Positions 48,672 to 57,307 are shown, counted from the stretch's first letter. The stretch is DNA of 64,000 nucleotides from Streptosporangium sp040640155 (GCF_040640155.1 NZ_JBFABE010000007.1:173745-237744); one strand, 5' to 3'. Program-made: numbers and translations. The notes: generated by a model from the letters alone, not told the origin.

Positions 48672-48867
48672 GCTCGCCCCTCTCCTGCACTTCGTTCAGG
48701 TCGGCGGCCAGCCGGAACATGCTCTGGTAGGGGTCGGCGGTGATGCGGACGTTGAACAGCTCGAAGGCCAAGACGGGTTGAGCGTGGCGCGGTCCCAGGA
48801 CGGCCAGGACGGGCCGTTCACACAGGCGGGTGATTTCCTCGTTGGTGCCGTAGAAGCAGACCCTCAT
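48664..48867 (-). CDS. Small conserved AICE protein (67 residues)
   Basis: A 67-residue protein, MRVCFYGTNEEITRLCERPV then LAVLGPRHAQPVLAFELFNV and ITADPYQSMFRLAADLNEV. It resembles small proteins found between tra and rep in AICEs; no family name is recognised. It overlaps the tra stop (ATGA) upstream and the zinc-ribbon start downstream. Confidence 0.65.
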   Translation of the reverse strand: MRVCFYGTNEEITRLCERPVLAVLGPRHAQPVLAFELFNVRITADPYQSMFRLAADLNEVQERGERD

Positions 48868-50276
48868 GCGGTCACCTCCATGGCCATCGCGCGGATGTCG
48901 CTGTCGCAGACATAGGCGGCACGCACCCGGATCGGGTCGGGTGAGGTCTCCAGCCGGACATAGCCGATGCCGGCACCCTGCTCGGGAATGGGGGAGATGT
49001 GATCGGCCAGCGCCCCGCGGTCGCGTGCGCCGTCGCCGAGCACCATGTCGACCTGCTCGGACTCGTCCAGGCGGAGGGCGATCTTGTCGGGGAACAGGTT
49101 GCGGATGTTCATGACCTCCTTGCGCGGGTCCTGCAAAGCGGCCAGGACCCCAAAGCCGACCGCACGGCCCTGCGTGGTGAGCGTCGCTAGAGCAGCGGAG
49201 ATGCGCAGCTTGAGGCCCTTGTCGGACTGGTAGGCGGTCAGGAACGCCACCTCGTCGACCACCACCAGGACGAACGGGTCATCGAGGGTGGGTGTGTGGG
49301 AGCGCTGGAGCCCGGCGTAGCGATCGGCCCGCTCTTGCATGATCTTCACGGCCGCTTCCAGGAGATCGGCGCAGTCGGCCGGGTTGGCGGCGTAGCGGTC
49401 GCCGAACAGGTCACGGCCGTAGGACAGTTCCATCCGTTTGGGATCCAGCGCCCAGATCTGTGCCAGGCCCGTACGGGTGGCGGGGAGCAGGCCGCGGATC
49501 GCCGACCAGATGACCGAGCCCTTGCCCGCCCCGGTGGCACCGGCGACCAGGACGTGAGTGCCGTGAACCTTCAGGAACCAGGGGGTGCCGTCCTCGCACC
49601 TGCCGACCTCCACCGGCCCCACCGACGCCTCATCTGGGACCGGTACGGCCGGGAGTGGAGTGGCGAGGGGATCACGGCGAGGGAAGACGAGCAGCAGCCG
49701 GCCGGAGCGGGCGATGGAGACCCGGCAGGAACGGGCACCGAAGCCGTGGGCGAGGTGCTCGGTGCGGTCGGCCCAGTCCTTGACCGCTTGGCCGGTGAGC
49801 ATTCGCACTGTGACCACGTCGGCCCACGAGGTGCAGGTGACGCGGACGACGCGGGGCAGGTAGTCCCGGCCGCGGATGTGTCGTCCGAGCCCAGAGATGA
49901 TCATCACCGGTTGCCAGTGCCGCCGGTAGACCCACACCAGCCGCCACCAGGCCAGCAACCGCCAGCCCACCAAGCGAAGGAACGAGGGACGAGCCAGCAG
50001 GAACCAGACGGTGAGGCCGAGGGGGACCACGGTGATGAGGCTGAGGCCCCAACGCCAGCCGCAGACGTAGGTGACCGCGCCAGGGGTGAGCGCAACGGCC
50101 GAGGCGACGGGGTGGCGCCACAGCAACCGCAGCGCACCGGCCAGCAGCCGCCACACGAAGATTACGATGGTGACGATCGCCGGGGTGCGAAGGACGGCCG
50201 GGCGGAAGACGACGGCGGTATCGGGGGTGGTGGAGACGAGGGCTTGTGCCTCGTCTCCGGGCAGTTTCTTGAACAT
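48864..50276 (-). CDS. traSA: FtsK/SpoIIIE-like DNA translocase for conjugation
   Basis: A 470-residue transfer protein. Two N-terminal hydrophobic segments (about 38-60 and 70-90) precede the motor: Walker A VAGATGAGKGSVIWSA (about 243-258), the IWALDPKRMELSYG stretch, Walker B FVLVVVDEVAFLT (about 335-347) and TLTTQGRAVGFGVLAALQDP. AICE Tra proteins move double-stranded DNA between mycelia. It is transcribed from the KorSA-controlled promoter at 50944-50972, with a hairpin at 50321-50354 in between. Confidence 0.92.
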   Translation of the reverse strand: MFKKLPGDEAQALVSTTPDTAVVFRPAVLRTPAIVTIVIFVWRLLAGALRLLWRHPVASAVALTPGAVTYVCGWRWGLSLITVVPLGLTVWFLLARPSFLRLVGWRLLAWWRLVWVYRRHWQPVMIISGLGRHIRGRDYLPRVVRVTCTSWADVVTVRMLTGQAVKDWADRTEHLAHGFGARSCRVSIARSGRLLLVFPRRDPLATPLPAVPVPDEASVGPVEVGRCEDGTPWFLKVHGTHVLVAGATGAGKGSVIWSAIRGLLPATRTGLAQIWALDPKRMELSYGRDLFGDRYAANPADCADLLEAAVKIMQERADRYAGLQRSHTPTLDDPFVLVVVDEVAFLTAYQSDKGLKLRISAALATLTTQGRAVGFGVLAALQDPRKEVMNIRNLFPDKIALRLDESEQVDMVLGDGARDRGALADHISPIPEQGAGIGYVRLETSPDPIRVRAAYVCDSDIRAMAMEVTA

Positions 50277-50320
50277 TAGGCTGGGGGCCTTCCTTGAATT
50301 CGCGTCCGAGGGAGAACCGA

Positions 50321-50354
50321 GGGGCCGCCGGAAGTTGGCGCTTCTGGCGGCCCC
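50321..50354 (-). terminator. Hairpin inside the transfer operon, upstream of tra
   Basis: A 14-bp stem with one mismatch and a 6-nt loop between the short ORF at 50364 and tra. Located within an apparent operon, it may limit tra expression; no U-tract follows. Confidence 0.55.
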
Positions 50355-50363
50355 GCTTACGTG

Positions 50364-50432
50364 TCAGGCCGCGACCTCACTGGGCGGAGTGGTCGACGCG
50401 GTGACATAGGCGTGGGGCTTGTGCTCGCTCAT
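50364..50432 (-). CDS. Possible 22-residue peptide
   Basis: ATG 50432 overlaps the stop of the upstream gene (ATGA), giving MSEHKPHAYVTASTTPPSEV plus AA. Coupling suggests it is translated; nothing else supports a function. Confidence 0.35.
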   Translation of the reverse strand: MSEHKPHAYVTASTTPPSEVAA

Positions 50433-50878
50433 GCGGCCACGTCCTTACCGGCCGTCTCCTTGACCGGCGCCGTAGCGCCCTGCCGAGTGGGAGTTGCAGC
50501 GGCGCGGGGAGGCCGCATCGTGGTGGCTCGGATGGACCAGGCCAGGCGGCCGGTGTTCTGGGCGACGTAGGCGGTGACGGTCATGCCGTCGAACTCCACC
50601 GGTACGAACGGCAGGCCCGGCAGTGCGGCCGGGACGATCGGCTGAACCGGGGACAGGATCTTGACCGAGACCGTCTTCTGGCCGGCCTTGACGGTGGGGT
50701 CGGCGTCCATGACCGCGACCTGCCACACCAGTTCTCCGGTGTTCTTGTCCTTGGCGTAGACGGTGCGGCCCTTGGACGAGGCGTCGAAGTCCTTGACCTG
50801 CTCGACCTCGCCGACGATGAAACAGCCGTGCGGGAAGACCTGCTCGAAGCGGATCGGGATGGGGCCTTGGATAGCCAT
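50429..50878 (-). CDS. Conserved hypothetical AICE protein (149 residues)
   Basis: A 149-residue soluble protein: AIQGPIPIRFEQVFPHGCFI, KDKNTGELVWQVAVMDADPT, KTVSVKILSP and GMTVTAYVAQNTGRLAWSIR, then a Pro/Ala/Thr tail. Its position as first gene of the transfer operon and the conserved opening are typical of AICEs, but the role is not known. A beta-rich OB-like fold is my guess from strand pattern only. The KorSA-type promoter lies about 65-95 nt upstream. Confidence 0.7.
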   Translation of the reverse strand: MAIQGPIPIRFEQVFPHGCFIVGEVEQVKDFDASSKGRTVYAKDKNTGELVWQVAVMDADPTVKAGQKTVSVKILSPVQPIVPAALPGLPFVPVEFDGMTVTAYVAQNTGRLAWSIRATTMRPPRAAATPTRQGATAPVKETAGKDVAA

Positions 50879-50916
50879 GACGGATTCTCCTAGCTTTACA
50901 GGAAAGACTTAAAGCT

Positions 50917-50976
50917 CAACCTGACCTATTAGGTTGCTCCATAAAACTAGGATCCTCAACCTGTCATGTCAAGTTG
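50917..50976 (-). promoter_or_regulatory. Transfer-operon promoter with two KorSA-type operators
   Basis: On the minus strand TTGACA (50972-50967) and TAGTTT (50949-50944) are separated by 17 bp. Operator O1, CAACCT-N8-AGGTTG, is at 50917-50936 just after the -10 box. Operator O2, CAACCT-N8-AAGTTG, at 50957-50976 covers the -35 box. A matching site lies upstream of the GntR gene. This is a textbook repressor layout. Confidence 0.75.
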
Positions 50977-51004
50977 GAACTTAGGAGCGACTGTTCAGGT
51001 GGGG

Positions 51005-51739
51005 TCAGGTCAGCGGGTAGGCGTCACGCAGTTCATGGCGATCTCCCGGAAGGACTGCATCAACGAGCTGGAGCGCTCTGCCGTCGGCGTCGTGTCCGGT
51101 CACCACGAGATTCAGCACCGGCGCGCCGACGGACATCTTCAGGGCTTGTGCCTCGTCCGTCGTCGCTGCCCGTGAGAGCGTGCGTTCGACGGCGTAATCC
51201 AATCGAAGCCTCTTGCGGCCGTACAAGTGGCGCCGGATCCCTTCATTCATGGGTTCAGGCGAGGTCAACTTGGTCCCAGAGACCAGGTCGATAGGGAACC
51301 ACGCTGAGATCAACTCCATGGGACCGTCCTCATCGCTGAGAACGTACTGCCGCAGGAACGCCTTGGACCCGGCAGGCAGATCAAGCAGGGCGGTGACCCG
51401 AGTAGGGGCGACGATGATCCCGGCTTGTAGCAACTCGGCGGAAGATTCCGACTCGGCGAGATCCAGGAGTCTCTGCCCGGGATGCGCGCGTTCCGTGCTC
51501 AGTGAAGGCACCTTCCCGCGCACGAACGAACCACGTCCGGTCTGGGACTCGATCAAGCCTTCCTGGCGGAGCAGGCGCAACGCCTCGATCACGGTGGGCC
51601 GTGACACATCGAACTCAGCGACAAGCCGGCTCTGCGAGGGCAACATCATCCCTGGCGGGTAGGTCCCGTCCGCGATGCGCGACCTCAAGGCGTTCAGTAC
51701 GCGTTCGTACTTGAGGCCGTCCTCACGTGGAGATGCCAT
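51005..51739 (-). CDS. korSA: KorSA-like GntR/UTRA transcriptional repressor
   Basis: A 244-residue GntR-family regulator of the HutC type: winged helix (about 10-75: LRSRIADGTYPPGMMLPSQS, DVSRPTVIEALRLLRQEGLI) and a C-terminal UTRA ligand domain (about 95-240: LRQYVLSDEDGPMELISAWF, LSRAATTDEAQALKM). In pSAM2 KorSA represses pra and hence replication and transfer. Here the promoter of the transfer operon and the region before korSA share its probable operator, suggesting direct control and autoregulation. AAGG precedes the ATG weakly. Confidence 0.85.
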   Translation of the reverse strand: MASPREDGLKYERVLNALRSRIADGTYPPGMMLPSQSRLVAEFDVSRPTVIEALRLLRQEGLIESQTGRGSFVRGKVPSLSTERAHPGQRLLDLAESESSAELLQAGIIVAPTRVTALLDLPAGSKAFLRQYVLSDEDGPMELISAWFPIDLVSGTKLTSPEPMNEGIRRHLYGRKRLRLDYAVERTLSRAATTDEAQALKMSVGAPVLNLVVTGHDADGRALQLVDAVLPGDRHELRDAYPLT

Positions 51740-51760
51740 TACAACCGCCTTACCAGCTTT

Positions 51761-51780
51761 AACATGTCCTATCAGGTTGA
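51761..51780 (-). promoter_or_regulatory. Third KorSA-type operator, upstream of korSA
   Basis: TAACAT-N8-AGGTTG at 22-41 bp before the korSA start. It matches O1 at most positions, with one strong and one weak half-site, suiting autoregulation. Confidence 0.6.
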
Positions 51781-51825
51781 GCGTAGCATCAGAGCGATGA
51801 TCTTCCCCCCCTATGGACGTGGAAG

Positions 51826-51875
51826 GCCCGGCAAGCCTGGGTGTGGGAGCCCTTCGGGGCCGGCTTGCCGGGCCG
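51826..51875 (-). terminator. Terminator between the upstream small-gene operon and korSA
   Basis: Perfect 13-bp arms (GGCCCGGCAAGCC and its complement) enclosing a 24-nt loop that can fold further, 50 nt after the stop of the gene at 51926. Confidence 0.7.
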
Positions 51876-51925
51876 AGGCGCGACAGAGAGGGACACGTCT
51901 ACTGGATGAAGCACACCAGCAGGGA

Positions 51926-52204
51926 TCAACCTCGCCGTCGCGCCCGCTTCGATGGAACTCCGGTAGCAGGGCTGAGACTCTCGTCCTGCAGACTCACGGC
52001 CCACCACTGCTCTTCAATTCGCTTCTCGGCAGCCAGACGACCGGCCAACTCCTCCAAGGTCTGCCCGCAGCGCACATAAGACAGGCCACGCTGAAGGCTC
52101 TCCCTGGAGAGATCATCCCGACGCACCGCATACCACCCACCCCCAAGGGACGCCGAGATCCTCCATCGCCTGCCATAGACGGCGTTCAACTCGCTGACGG
52201 TCAT
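51926..52204 (-). CDS. Hypothetical protein (92 residues)
   Basis: A 92-residue protein, MTVSELNAVYGRRWRISASL, GGWYAVRRDDLSRESLQRGL, TLEELAGRLAAEKRIEEQWW and a basic end. The pattern is seen in small proteins of actinomycete elements; no function known. ATG 52204 has GGAG eight bases upstream inside the end of the previous gene, so it is probably translated with it. Confidence 0.65.
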   Translation of the reverse strand: MTVSELNAVYGRRWRISASLGGGWYAVRRDDLSRESLQRGLSYVRCGQTLEELAGRLAAEKRIEEQWWAVSLQDESLSPATGVPSKRARRRG

Positions 52205-52209
52205 ACCGA

Positions 52210-52623
52210 TCACTCCGGCCACGCGGACGAGACGACATCCTGTCCGCGCAGGTCCACCGGCCGGCGATCATCCGGAAGGACGCGTTGGGCCTCTTCGACC
52301 AACTTCGACAACGGATGCCCCTCACGGAGGTCCGCGTACCGAACCGCGACCCGGCGAGCGGCCGTCAGCGGATCACTCACCGGGCTGTACGCATAGAGCC
52401 AACGCCCATGCGCCGACGTGTTCCCCGACCACCAGTGATACGAGACACCGTTGGTCCAGACGACCAGGTCGATCCAGACCGAAACAAGCGCGATTCCGAC
52501 GCCATGGTGAATGTCGGCAGGCATTTCCAGATTGCGCAGTTCCTCGGCGAGGCGCACAGCGGCATATGAAGGACCGTTGGTCATCGGCTCAGCCGGTCGC
52601 CACCAAACAAGCGTGTCTGTCAT
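52210..52623 (-). CDS. Hypothetical protein (137 residues)
   Basis: A 137-residue protein: YAAVRLAEELRNLEMPADIH, IALVSVWIDLVVWTNGVSYHW, and SDPLTAARRVAVRYADLREG. Trp-rich beta strands followed by a helical end resemble small accessory proteins of actinobacterial plasmids. No family is recognised. Its ATG overlaps the TGA of the zinc-finger gene (ATGA); AGGAG precedes it closely. Confidence 0.65.
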   Translation of the reverse strand: MTDTLVWWRPAEPMTNGPSYAAVRLAEELRNLEMPADIHHGVGIALVSVWIDLVVWTNGVSYHWWSGNTSAHGRWLYAYSPVSDPLTAARRVAVRYADLREGHPLSKLVEEAQRVLPDDRRPVDLRGQDVVSSAWPE

Positions 52624-52802
52624 GTCTCCTGCCGTCCGCTTCCAGCGCAGTCGAAGCAATCGCTCCGCGTTCTTGGAGCCCGCCGACCATCGATGACCTG
52701 AGCGCCGTAAGTCGCGCTCACCCGCGCATACCGCCACCCCTTGCCCCGGCAGGCCGAGCAGCGGCTCTCCTCGCCGGTCTCTCGTGAGCCCGTCGTATCC
52801 AC
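52620..52802 (-). CDS. 60-residue CxxCxGxG zinc-finger protein
   Basis: A 60-residue protein with one complete DnaJ-type repeat CSACRGKGW (about 15-23) and a second CFDCAGSG (about 49-56). The pair probably forms a single zinc site. GTG 52802 is chosen because GGAGG lies seven bases upstream; a longer reading to ATG 52907 adds unconvincing sequence. It heads the three-gene minus-strand unit ending at 51926 and is divergent from the XRE-TPR regulator. Confidence 0.7.
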   Translation of the reverse strand: MDTTGSRETGEESRCSACRGKGWRYARVSATYGAQVIDGRRAPRTRSDCFDCAGSGRQET

Positions 52803-52922
52803 TCCTTTTCCTCCGTCGCAATGGACGCCTTCTCCGTTAGCCGAGACACTAGGAACAAGTGGCCGCTCCGCCCCGGAAAAGAATTCCGGGGTCCCCGAGG
52901 TACTCATGCGAGGCTGATCGGT

Positions 52923-54146
52923 ATGCGAGGCATGACGGATCACCTGACCATCGGGGAACGCGTAGCGTGGTATCGCCGACGCCGCGGAATGTCACAAGAA
53001 GTCCTGGCCGGACTCGTCGGTCGCACGGTCGATTGGCTCAGCAAAGTAGAAAACGACCGAATCGAGCTTGACCGTCTATCGGTGATCAAGTCTCTAGCGG
53101 TTGCTCTGGATGTCGCGCTCGGCGACCTTCTCGCCGAGCCGTCCCTCCTCGACTGGAGCCCGGACAGCGGAGACCGCACCGTCCCGGCACTGCGTGCGGC
53201 GATCACCGACTATCGCCAGCTCACTCCACTCGCCGCCCTCACCCAGGCCTACGAACCACCCAGCCTCTGTGAACTGCGCAACGAGATCGCCGACGTCTGG
53301 CATGCCTACCAGGCATCCCGATACGGCCTCGTGGTCCGCCGCCTGCCAGCACTTCTGACCGAGGCCCACCACGCCGCCGGCGCCTACCACGGTGACCAGC
53401 ACATCCAAGCCCTCAGCCTGCTCGGCCAGGCTTACCACGCAGCCACCAGCATCCTCGTCAAGATCGGGGAGAGCGACCTGGCCTGGATCGCCGCGGAACG
53501 GGGCCTGACCTACGCGCAAAGCTCCGGAGATCAGATCGTTGTCGCTTCACTCCTGCGATCCGTCACCCACGCTCTGCTCTCCAACGGCCGCTATGACGCC
53601 GCATCACAACTGACGAGCGACGCCGCCGGACTTCTCCAAGCAGACCTACCCCAGGCGAGCCCCGAACTTCTGTCGGTACACGGCACACTCTTCCTCGCAG
53701 GATCGATGGCCGCAGCCCGCGCCGATGACCGCGCCACCACCCGCGCTTTCCTCGCCGAAGCCGCGGAATCGGCCCGCCGACTGGGAGGCGATGCCAACCA
53801 CGTCTGGACCGCGTTCGGCCCTACCAACGTGGCCATCCACCAGGTGGCCACCGCCATCGAGTTGGGAGACATCCAGGTCGCCATCGACATCGGCCCCGAT
53901 CTGGACACCAGCGCTCTGCCGATCGAGCGTCGGGCCCGCCATGGAATCGCCGTCGCCCAGGCGTTCAGCCTGTGGAACCGCACCGACGAGGCATTAGGTG
54001 CCCTCCTTCAGGCTGAACATCTCGCCCCCGAGCAGATTCGTCACCACTACCTCAGCCGTCAACTGGTCCTGAACTGGATCCGTCGCCAGAAGGGCAAGCC
54101 CAGCCACCGGCTCACTGATCTCGCTCGCCGCCTGCGCGTCACCTGA
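52923..54146 (+). CDS. XRE-family regulator with TPR-like C-terminal domain
   Basis: A 407-residue regulator. The N-terminal helix-turn-helix (about 6-65: TIGERVAWYRRRRGMSQEVL, GRTVDWLSKVENDRIELDRL) is followed by a long all-helical region of TPR-like pairs (about 105-395: LLGQAYHAATSILVKIGESD, AWIAAERGLTYAQSSGDQIV, ALGALLQAEHLAPEQI). This architecture suits sensing of a peptide or protein signal. GAGG lies before ATG 52923; ATG 52932 is possible. It is followed by the NUDIX gene on the same strand, 41 nt later, suggesting an operon. Confidence 0.85.
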   Translation: MRGMTDHLTIGERVAWYRRRRGMSQEVLAGLVGRTVDWLSKVENDRIELDRLSVIKSLAVALDVALGDLLAEPSLLDWSPDSGDRTVPALRAAITDYRQLTPLAALTQAYEPPSLCELRNEIADVWHAYQASRYGLVVRRLPALLTEAHHAAGAYHGDQHIQALSLLGQAYHAATSILVKIGESDLAWIAAERGLTYAQSSGDQIVVASLLRSVTHALLSNGRYDAASQLTSDAAGLLQADLPQASPELLSVHGTLFLAGSMAAARADDRATTRAFLAEAAESARRLGGDANHVWTAFGPTNVAIHQVATAIELGDIQVAIDIGPDLDTSALPIERRARHGIAVAQAFSLWNRTDEALGALLQAEHLAPEQIRHHYLSRQLVLNWIRRQKGKPSHRLTDLARRLRVT

Positions 54147-54187
54147 GCGACCGCCACGCCGGGCGGACTTCCCGTACCGTAGGGATC

Positions 54188-54661
54188 ATGACCGGACAAG
54201 AGACCCCGCCCATGGCCACCCCCCGCGCCGCAGCCGGGGCACTCTTCTTCGACGACTACGGCCGTCTGTTGCTGGTCCGCCCTCACTACAAGGACTACCG
54301 GGACATCCCCGGCGGCTACATCGAGCCCGGCGAGACTCCGTTCCAAGCGTGCGTACGCGAGGTTCAGGAAGAACTCGGCATCCAACCGCCGATCGGCGAC
54401 CTCCTCGCGGTCGACTGGGCACCCCACCCAGAAGAAGGCGACAAGGTCCTGTTCCTCTTCGACGGCGGAACCCTCAGCCCGAGCATGCGCGACAGCATCC
54501 GACTCGGAGCCGACGAACTGGCCAGCTATGACTTCCACTCCGTCGAGGAACTGCCCGGCCTGCTGATCGAACGACTCGCCAAGCGCGTCCTGGCCGCCGT
54601 CACCGCTCGCAGCCTCGGCCGCCCGCTGTATCTGGAGCATGGCCAGCAGTTGCCGAAGTAA
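54188..54661 (+). CDS. NUDIX hydrolase
   Basis: A 157-residue NUDIX enzyme with the box GGYIEPGETPFQACVREVQE followed by ELG, complete for metal and catalysis (G-x5-E-x7-R-E-U-x-E-E-x-G). NUDIX proteins accompany the regulatory module of many AICEs, including pSAM2-like ones; the substrate is unknown. It follows the XRE-TPR gene. Confidence 0.88.
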   Translation: MTGQETPPMATPRAAAGALFFDDYGRLLLVRPHYKDYRDIPGGYIEPGETPFQACVREVQEELGIQPPIGDLLAVDWAPHPEEGDKVLFLFDGGTLSPSMRDSIRLGADELASYDFHSVEELPGLLIERLAKRVLAAVTARSLGRPLYLEHGQQLPK

Positions 54662-54743
54662 TCGATGCCACCGTGTTTGAGGTGAGCTTCAGGCAGAGGG
54701 TCTTCGGAACTCACCTCCAGCCCGATGTCTCGTCTACGAGATC

Positions 54744-55466
54744 TCACACATCCGATTCGTCGATCCACTCCACGAAAGCAACGAGGTTCTCGCGAGCGGG
54801 AATGATCGCCGTCTCCAACAGGGCCGTCTCGCCGGCGATGGCGACTGCCTGCGGCCAGGGTGCATGAGGGTCGAACTCCCGGCTTAGGGTTTCGTGGTCG
54901 GTCCAGTAGGTGCCGGTGTCGGTAACGGTCCACAGCGAGAAGTACAGGACCATCTGGTTGTGCTCAGCAAGGTCGTTGATGACCTCTTCCAGCCGTGCTG
55001 CCGGCCATATCGCGTCCGGCCCTGTCGAGACTTGCAAGGAAGCGGTCAACGGTGGCAACACCTGTCGCCGTGCACCCAGTACGGTCAACGCACGACGAAG
55101 GGCTACCGGCTCAGTGAAGTCCGGCGGTGTACCCGTGGCCCGGAGCCGCCGGTAAGCCGCTTGCAGCGCGGGTACCGCCGCCTCAGTGCCCATTTGCGCC
55201 AGCGCGTCAGCCGACCACTCGCGCACCGTCTCGTGCTCGCTGTCGAGTAGGTCGATCAGTACCGGTGCGCTACCGGCATCGCCGAGGTGTTGGAAGATCT
55301 CGATGGCGCAGAGCTGGCCATAACGACGCATATGAGGGACTGCGGCCGTCAACGGCCCAGCAACGCCCGGCCGGATCGACATCAACTCCTGCATCGCGTC
55401 CTCTGCGATGTCGTCTGAGTCGTCGTCAAGCAGCTCGACAAGCCGTGCGATGTCCTCCTCCGTCAT
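54744..55466 (-). CDS. HEAT-repeat protein
   Basis: A 240-residue all-helical protein. Repeats include DIAEDAMQELMSIRPGVAGP, GQLCAIEIFQHLGDAGSAPV, and ETVREWSADALAQMGTEAAV then PALQAAYRRL, the HEAT_2 pattern of paired helices with Asp-Ala-Leu. The C-terminal third is different (HNQMVLYFSLWTVTDTGTYW). Such proteins serve as scaffolds; partner unknown. It converges on the NUDIX gene. Confidence 0.75.
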   Translation of the reverse strand: MTEEDIARLVELLDDDSDDIAEDAMQELMSIRPGVAGPLTAAVPHMRRYGQLCAIEIFQHLGDAGSAPVLIDLLDSEHETVREWSADALAQMGTEAAVPALQAAYRRLRATGTPPDFTEPVALRRALTVLGARRQVLPPLTASLQVSTGPDAIWPAARLEEVINDLAEHNQMVLYFSLWTVTDTGTYWTDHETLSREFDPHAPWPQAVAIAGETALLETAIIPARENLVAFVEWIDESDV

Positions 55467-55546
55467 AGCCGTCCAGTCTGCCGGGTTGGCTGGTGCCAGC
55501 AGTACACCACCCTGACATTGCCGAATTGTTCTTATGGGGTATCAAG

Positions 55547-55604
55547 GGCGGCGCTCCGCGCCGCCTCGCGGCCCTGCGCTCGGCCGCACGCTGCGCGTGC
55601 GGCC
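55547..55604. other. Cluster of overlapping GC-rich stem-loops (candidate origin or transfer site)
   Basis: Stem 1 is 55547-55565 (7 bp, loop CTCCG). Stem 2, 55568-55587 (GCGGCC/GGCCGC), and stem 3, 55582-55604 (9 bp, loop CTGCG), share one arm and exclude each other. The 55467-55772 interval holds no gene. Position at the edge of the transfer module fits a replication or transfer origin; that is inference. Confidence 0.4.
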
Positions 55605-55772
55605 TGGGGGCCGTTCTCGCGCGCGGCCGTGCTCGGGCCGCCGGACAAGCATCCCTCCACACATCATGATCAATAGGATCGAGTGTCCGATCGGTTACGT
55701 TCGCGACTAGAGAGCCACGTAACCACGGCCTCTGTCGGGCGAACCCTCTAGCATCGGTGAAGGGAGGAACGA

Positions 55773-57083
55773 ATGTCAGACGGCTTATGGGACAGGCTCT
55801 CACCTAAGAAGCAAGAAAAGAAACCAAAACCGAAAGTTCTGCCAGCTCAGAATGATGCATCCTTATCTTCCACGCGACGACTTCGGACGGCCCAAATAGT
55901 CGCTATTACTGTTTGGATGTATTTGATTACGAAAGTATTCGTAATCAATCTGGACTATGCATTGATCGTGGCAGCTTTCCCCAACTCGCCATGGATACTC
56001 GATCTGCGTATCTTGGTTGTGGCCGTCTTGTTTGTTGGACTCGTGCATTTCTTTAGGCGATATGTATGGTGGATTATATACATAACCTTCTTTCCGTTGA
56101 TTCTTGTATTCTGGCATGTGCCGTTGAAGCTGTCCAAATTTTGGAGCTGGGATGTAGCAATCGGCCTTACTCAAATTGTATATTCAGTAGGGCGCAACTT
56201 TAAATCAAGCGTCACGGTCCGAGTCACCGAGCTTTGCTGCTTGTTTTTAATAGCTGGTGTTAAGCCGCCAACGCTGATGCCTATACTTGCTATCACTTTG
56301 GCAATATGCATGTTGTGGACCTTTAGCCGTGCTCTTATCCGGATATTCTCTCCTCGCGGATTTCTACAGGCTCACGCCTCAACGGCACAGCGGATTCTTC
56401 AGTCTGGGCAAGTAATGCAATGGGCGTCGCTCCCTCCTGTAGTAAGTAGGAGTCGCGCCCGACGCTTCAATCAGAAGCAGACACAAGAAGTAACTCAAAA
56501 TCTAGCCAATGCGCTCATGGTGATAAAAGCTAGCGATTTTTATGCCTATCGCCTCGTTAAATACCGCAAAGGTCCGGCCCCGTTTGCCATCGGGATGATC
56601 TCTTATGGTCTCATGTTCGTATATGCAACATTGGTACTAACCGCTATCAATATAGCCGTATATAAGTTCCATCCGGCAGAGTTTAATCTCGAACGCAGCT
56701 TTTCGGTGCTCGATTTTCTGCATTATACGCTATCTTCCTTAGCGCTGAATGGTGTAGATGGACTCATTCCGATTGGCAGCATTGCTGTAGCAATCAAAAT
56801 ATTTTCGGGCTTCTTTGGGCCTATAATCCTGGCGACTCTCTTTCTTGATGGGATACTCAGCTATCGAAAAGATCGCGAAGATGCCGCAACGCAAGAGACG
56901 ATTGAGAAAATAAAGAGAGAAGCTGGGAAGGTGAGTAAGCGCGTAGAGAGCGAGTACCAAGTCACTCCCTCAGAAGCTCTCCAACGCTTGGAAGATCTTG
57001 GTTTAGCCTCTACGCTTGGGATGGTGCTCTGGTTCTCTTCGCAAACTCCGGACGATTCATCAATGGCGGATAGTCCTATGTAG
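55773..57083 (+). CDS. Polytopic membrane protein with channel-like C-terminal region
   Basis: A 436-residue protein with about eight hydrophobic segments. After a Lys-rich head (KKQEKKPKPKV) come helices at about 40-60, 65-100 and 100-130, more to about 190, and a pair around 275-300 and 335-370. The last pair brackets TLSSLALNGVDGLIPIG then AVAIKIFSGFFGPIILATLF. That arrangement resembles the pore loop and inner helix of two-helix ion channels, although the selectivity filter is degenerate. A charged coiled coil follows (about 372-410). Base composition is much more AT-rich than the host genes. No family is claimed; a pore-forming effector of the adjacent genes is one possibility. Confidence 0.6.
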   Translation: MSDGLWDRLSPKKQEKKPKPKVLPAQNDASLSSTRRLRTAQIVAITVWMYLITKVFVINLDYALIVAAFPNSPWILDLRILVVAVLFVGLVHFFRRYVWWIIYITFFPLILVFWHVPLKLSKFWSWDVAIGLTQIVYSVGRNFKSSVTVRVTELCCLFLIAGVKPPTLMPILAITLAICMLWTFSRALIRIFSPRGFLQAHASTAQRILQSGQVMQWASLPPVVSRSRARRFNQKQTQEVTQNLANALMVIKASDFYAYRLVKYRKGPAPFAIGMISYGLMFVYATLVLTAINIAVYKFHPAEFNLERSFSVLDFLHYTLSSLALNGVDGLIPIGSIAVAIKIFSGFFGPIILATLFLDGILSYRKDREDAATQETIEKIKREAGKVSKRVESEYQVTPSEALQRLEDLGLASTLGMVLWFSSQTPDDSSMADSPM

Positions 57084-57307
57084 ACCAGCGAGATATGGAT
57101 TCCGTTGGCAAGTAGATAGGCTGGATTGCGTTACTGACAATTTTTTGCTCAATGAAAAAGTAACGAGAACGCGAATAGAACTCAAGTATTAACCACCTAG
57201 CCATGTGGCTCAAGAGGACATTCGCGATGGCGATCTGTCTAAAGCATCGACGTGTGGTAGGCGGATCCGCTAGTCTAGGTCAAGCTGCGATATAGGAAGG
57301 AAAAATC

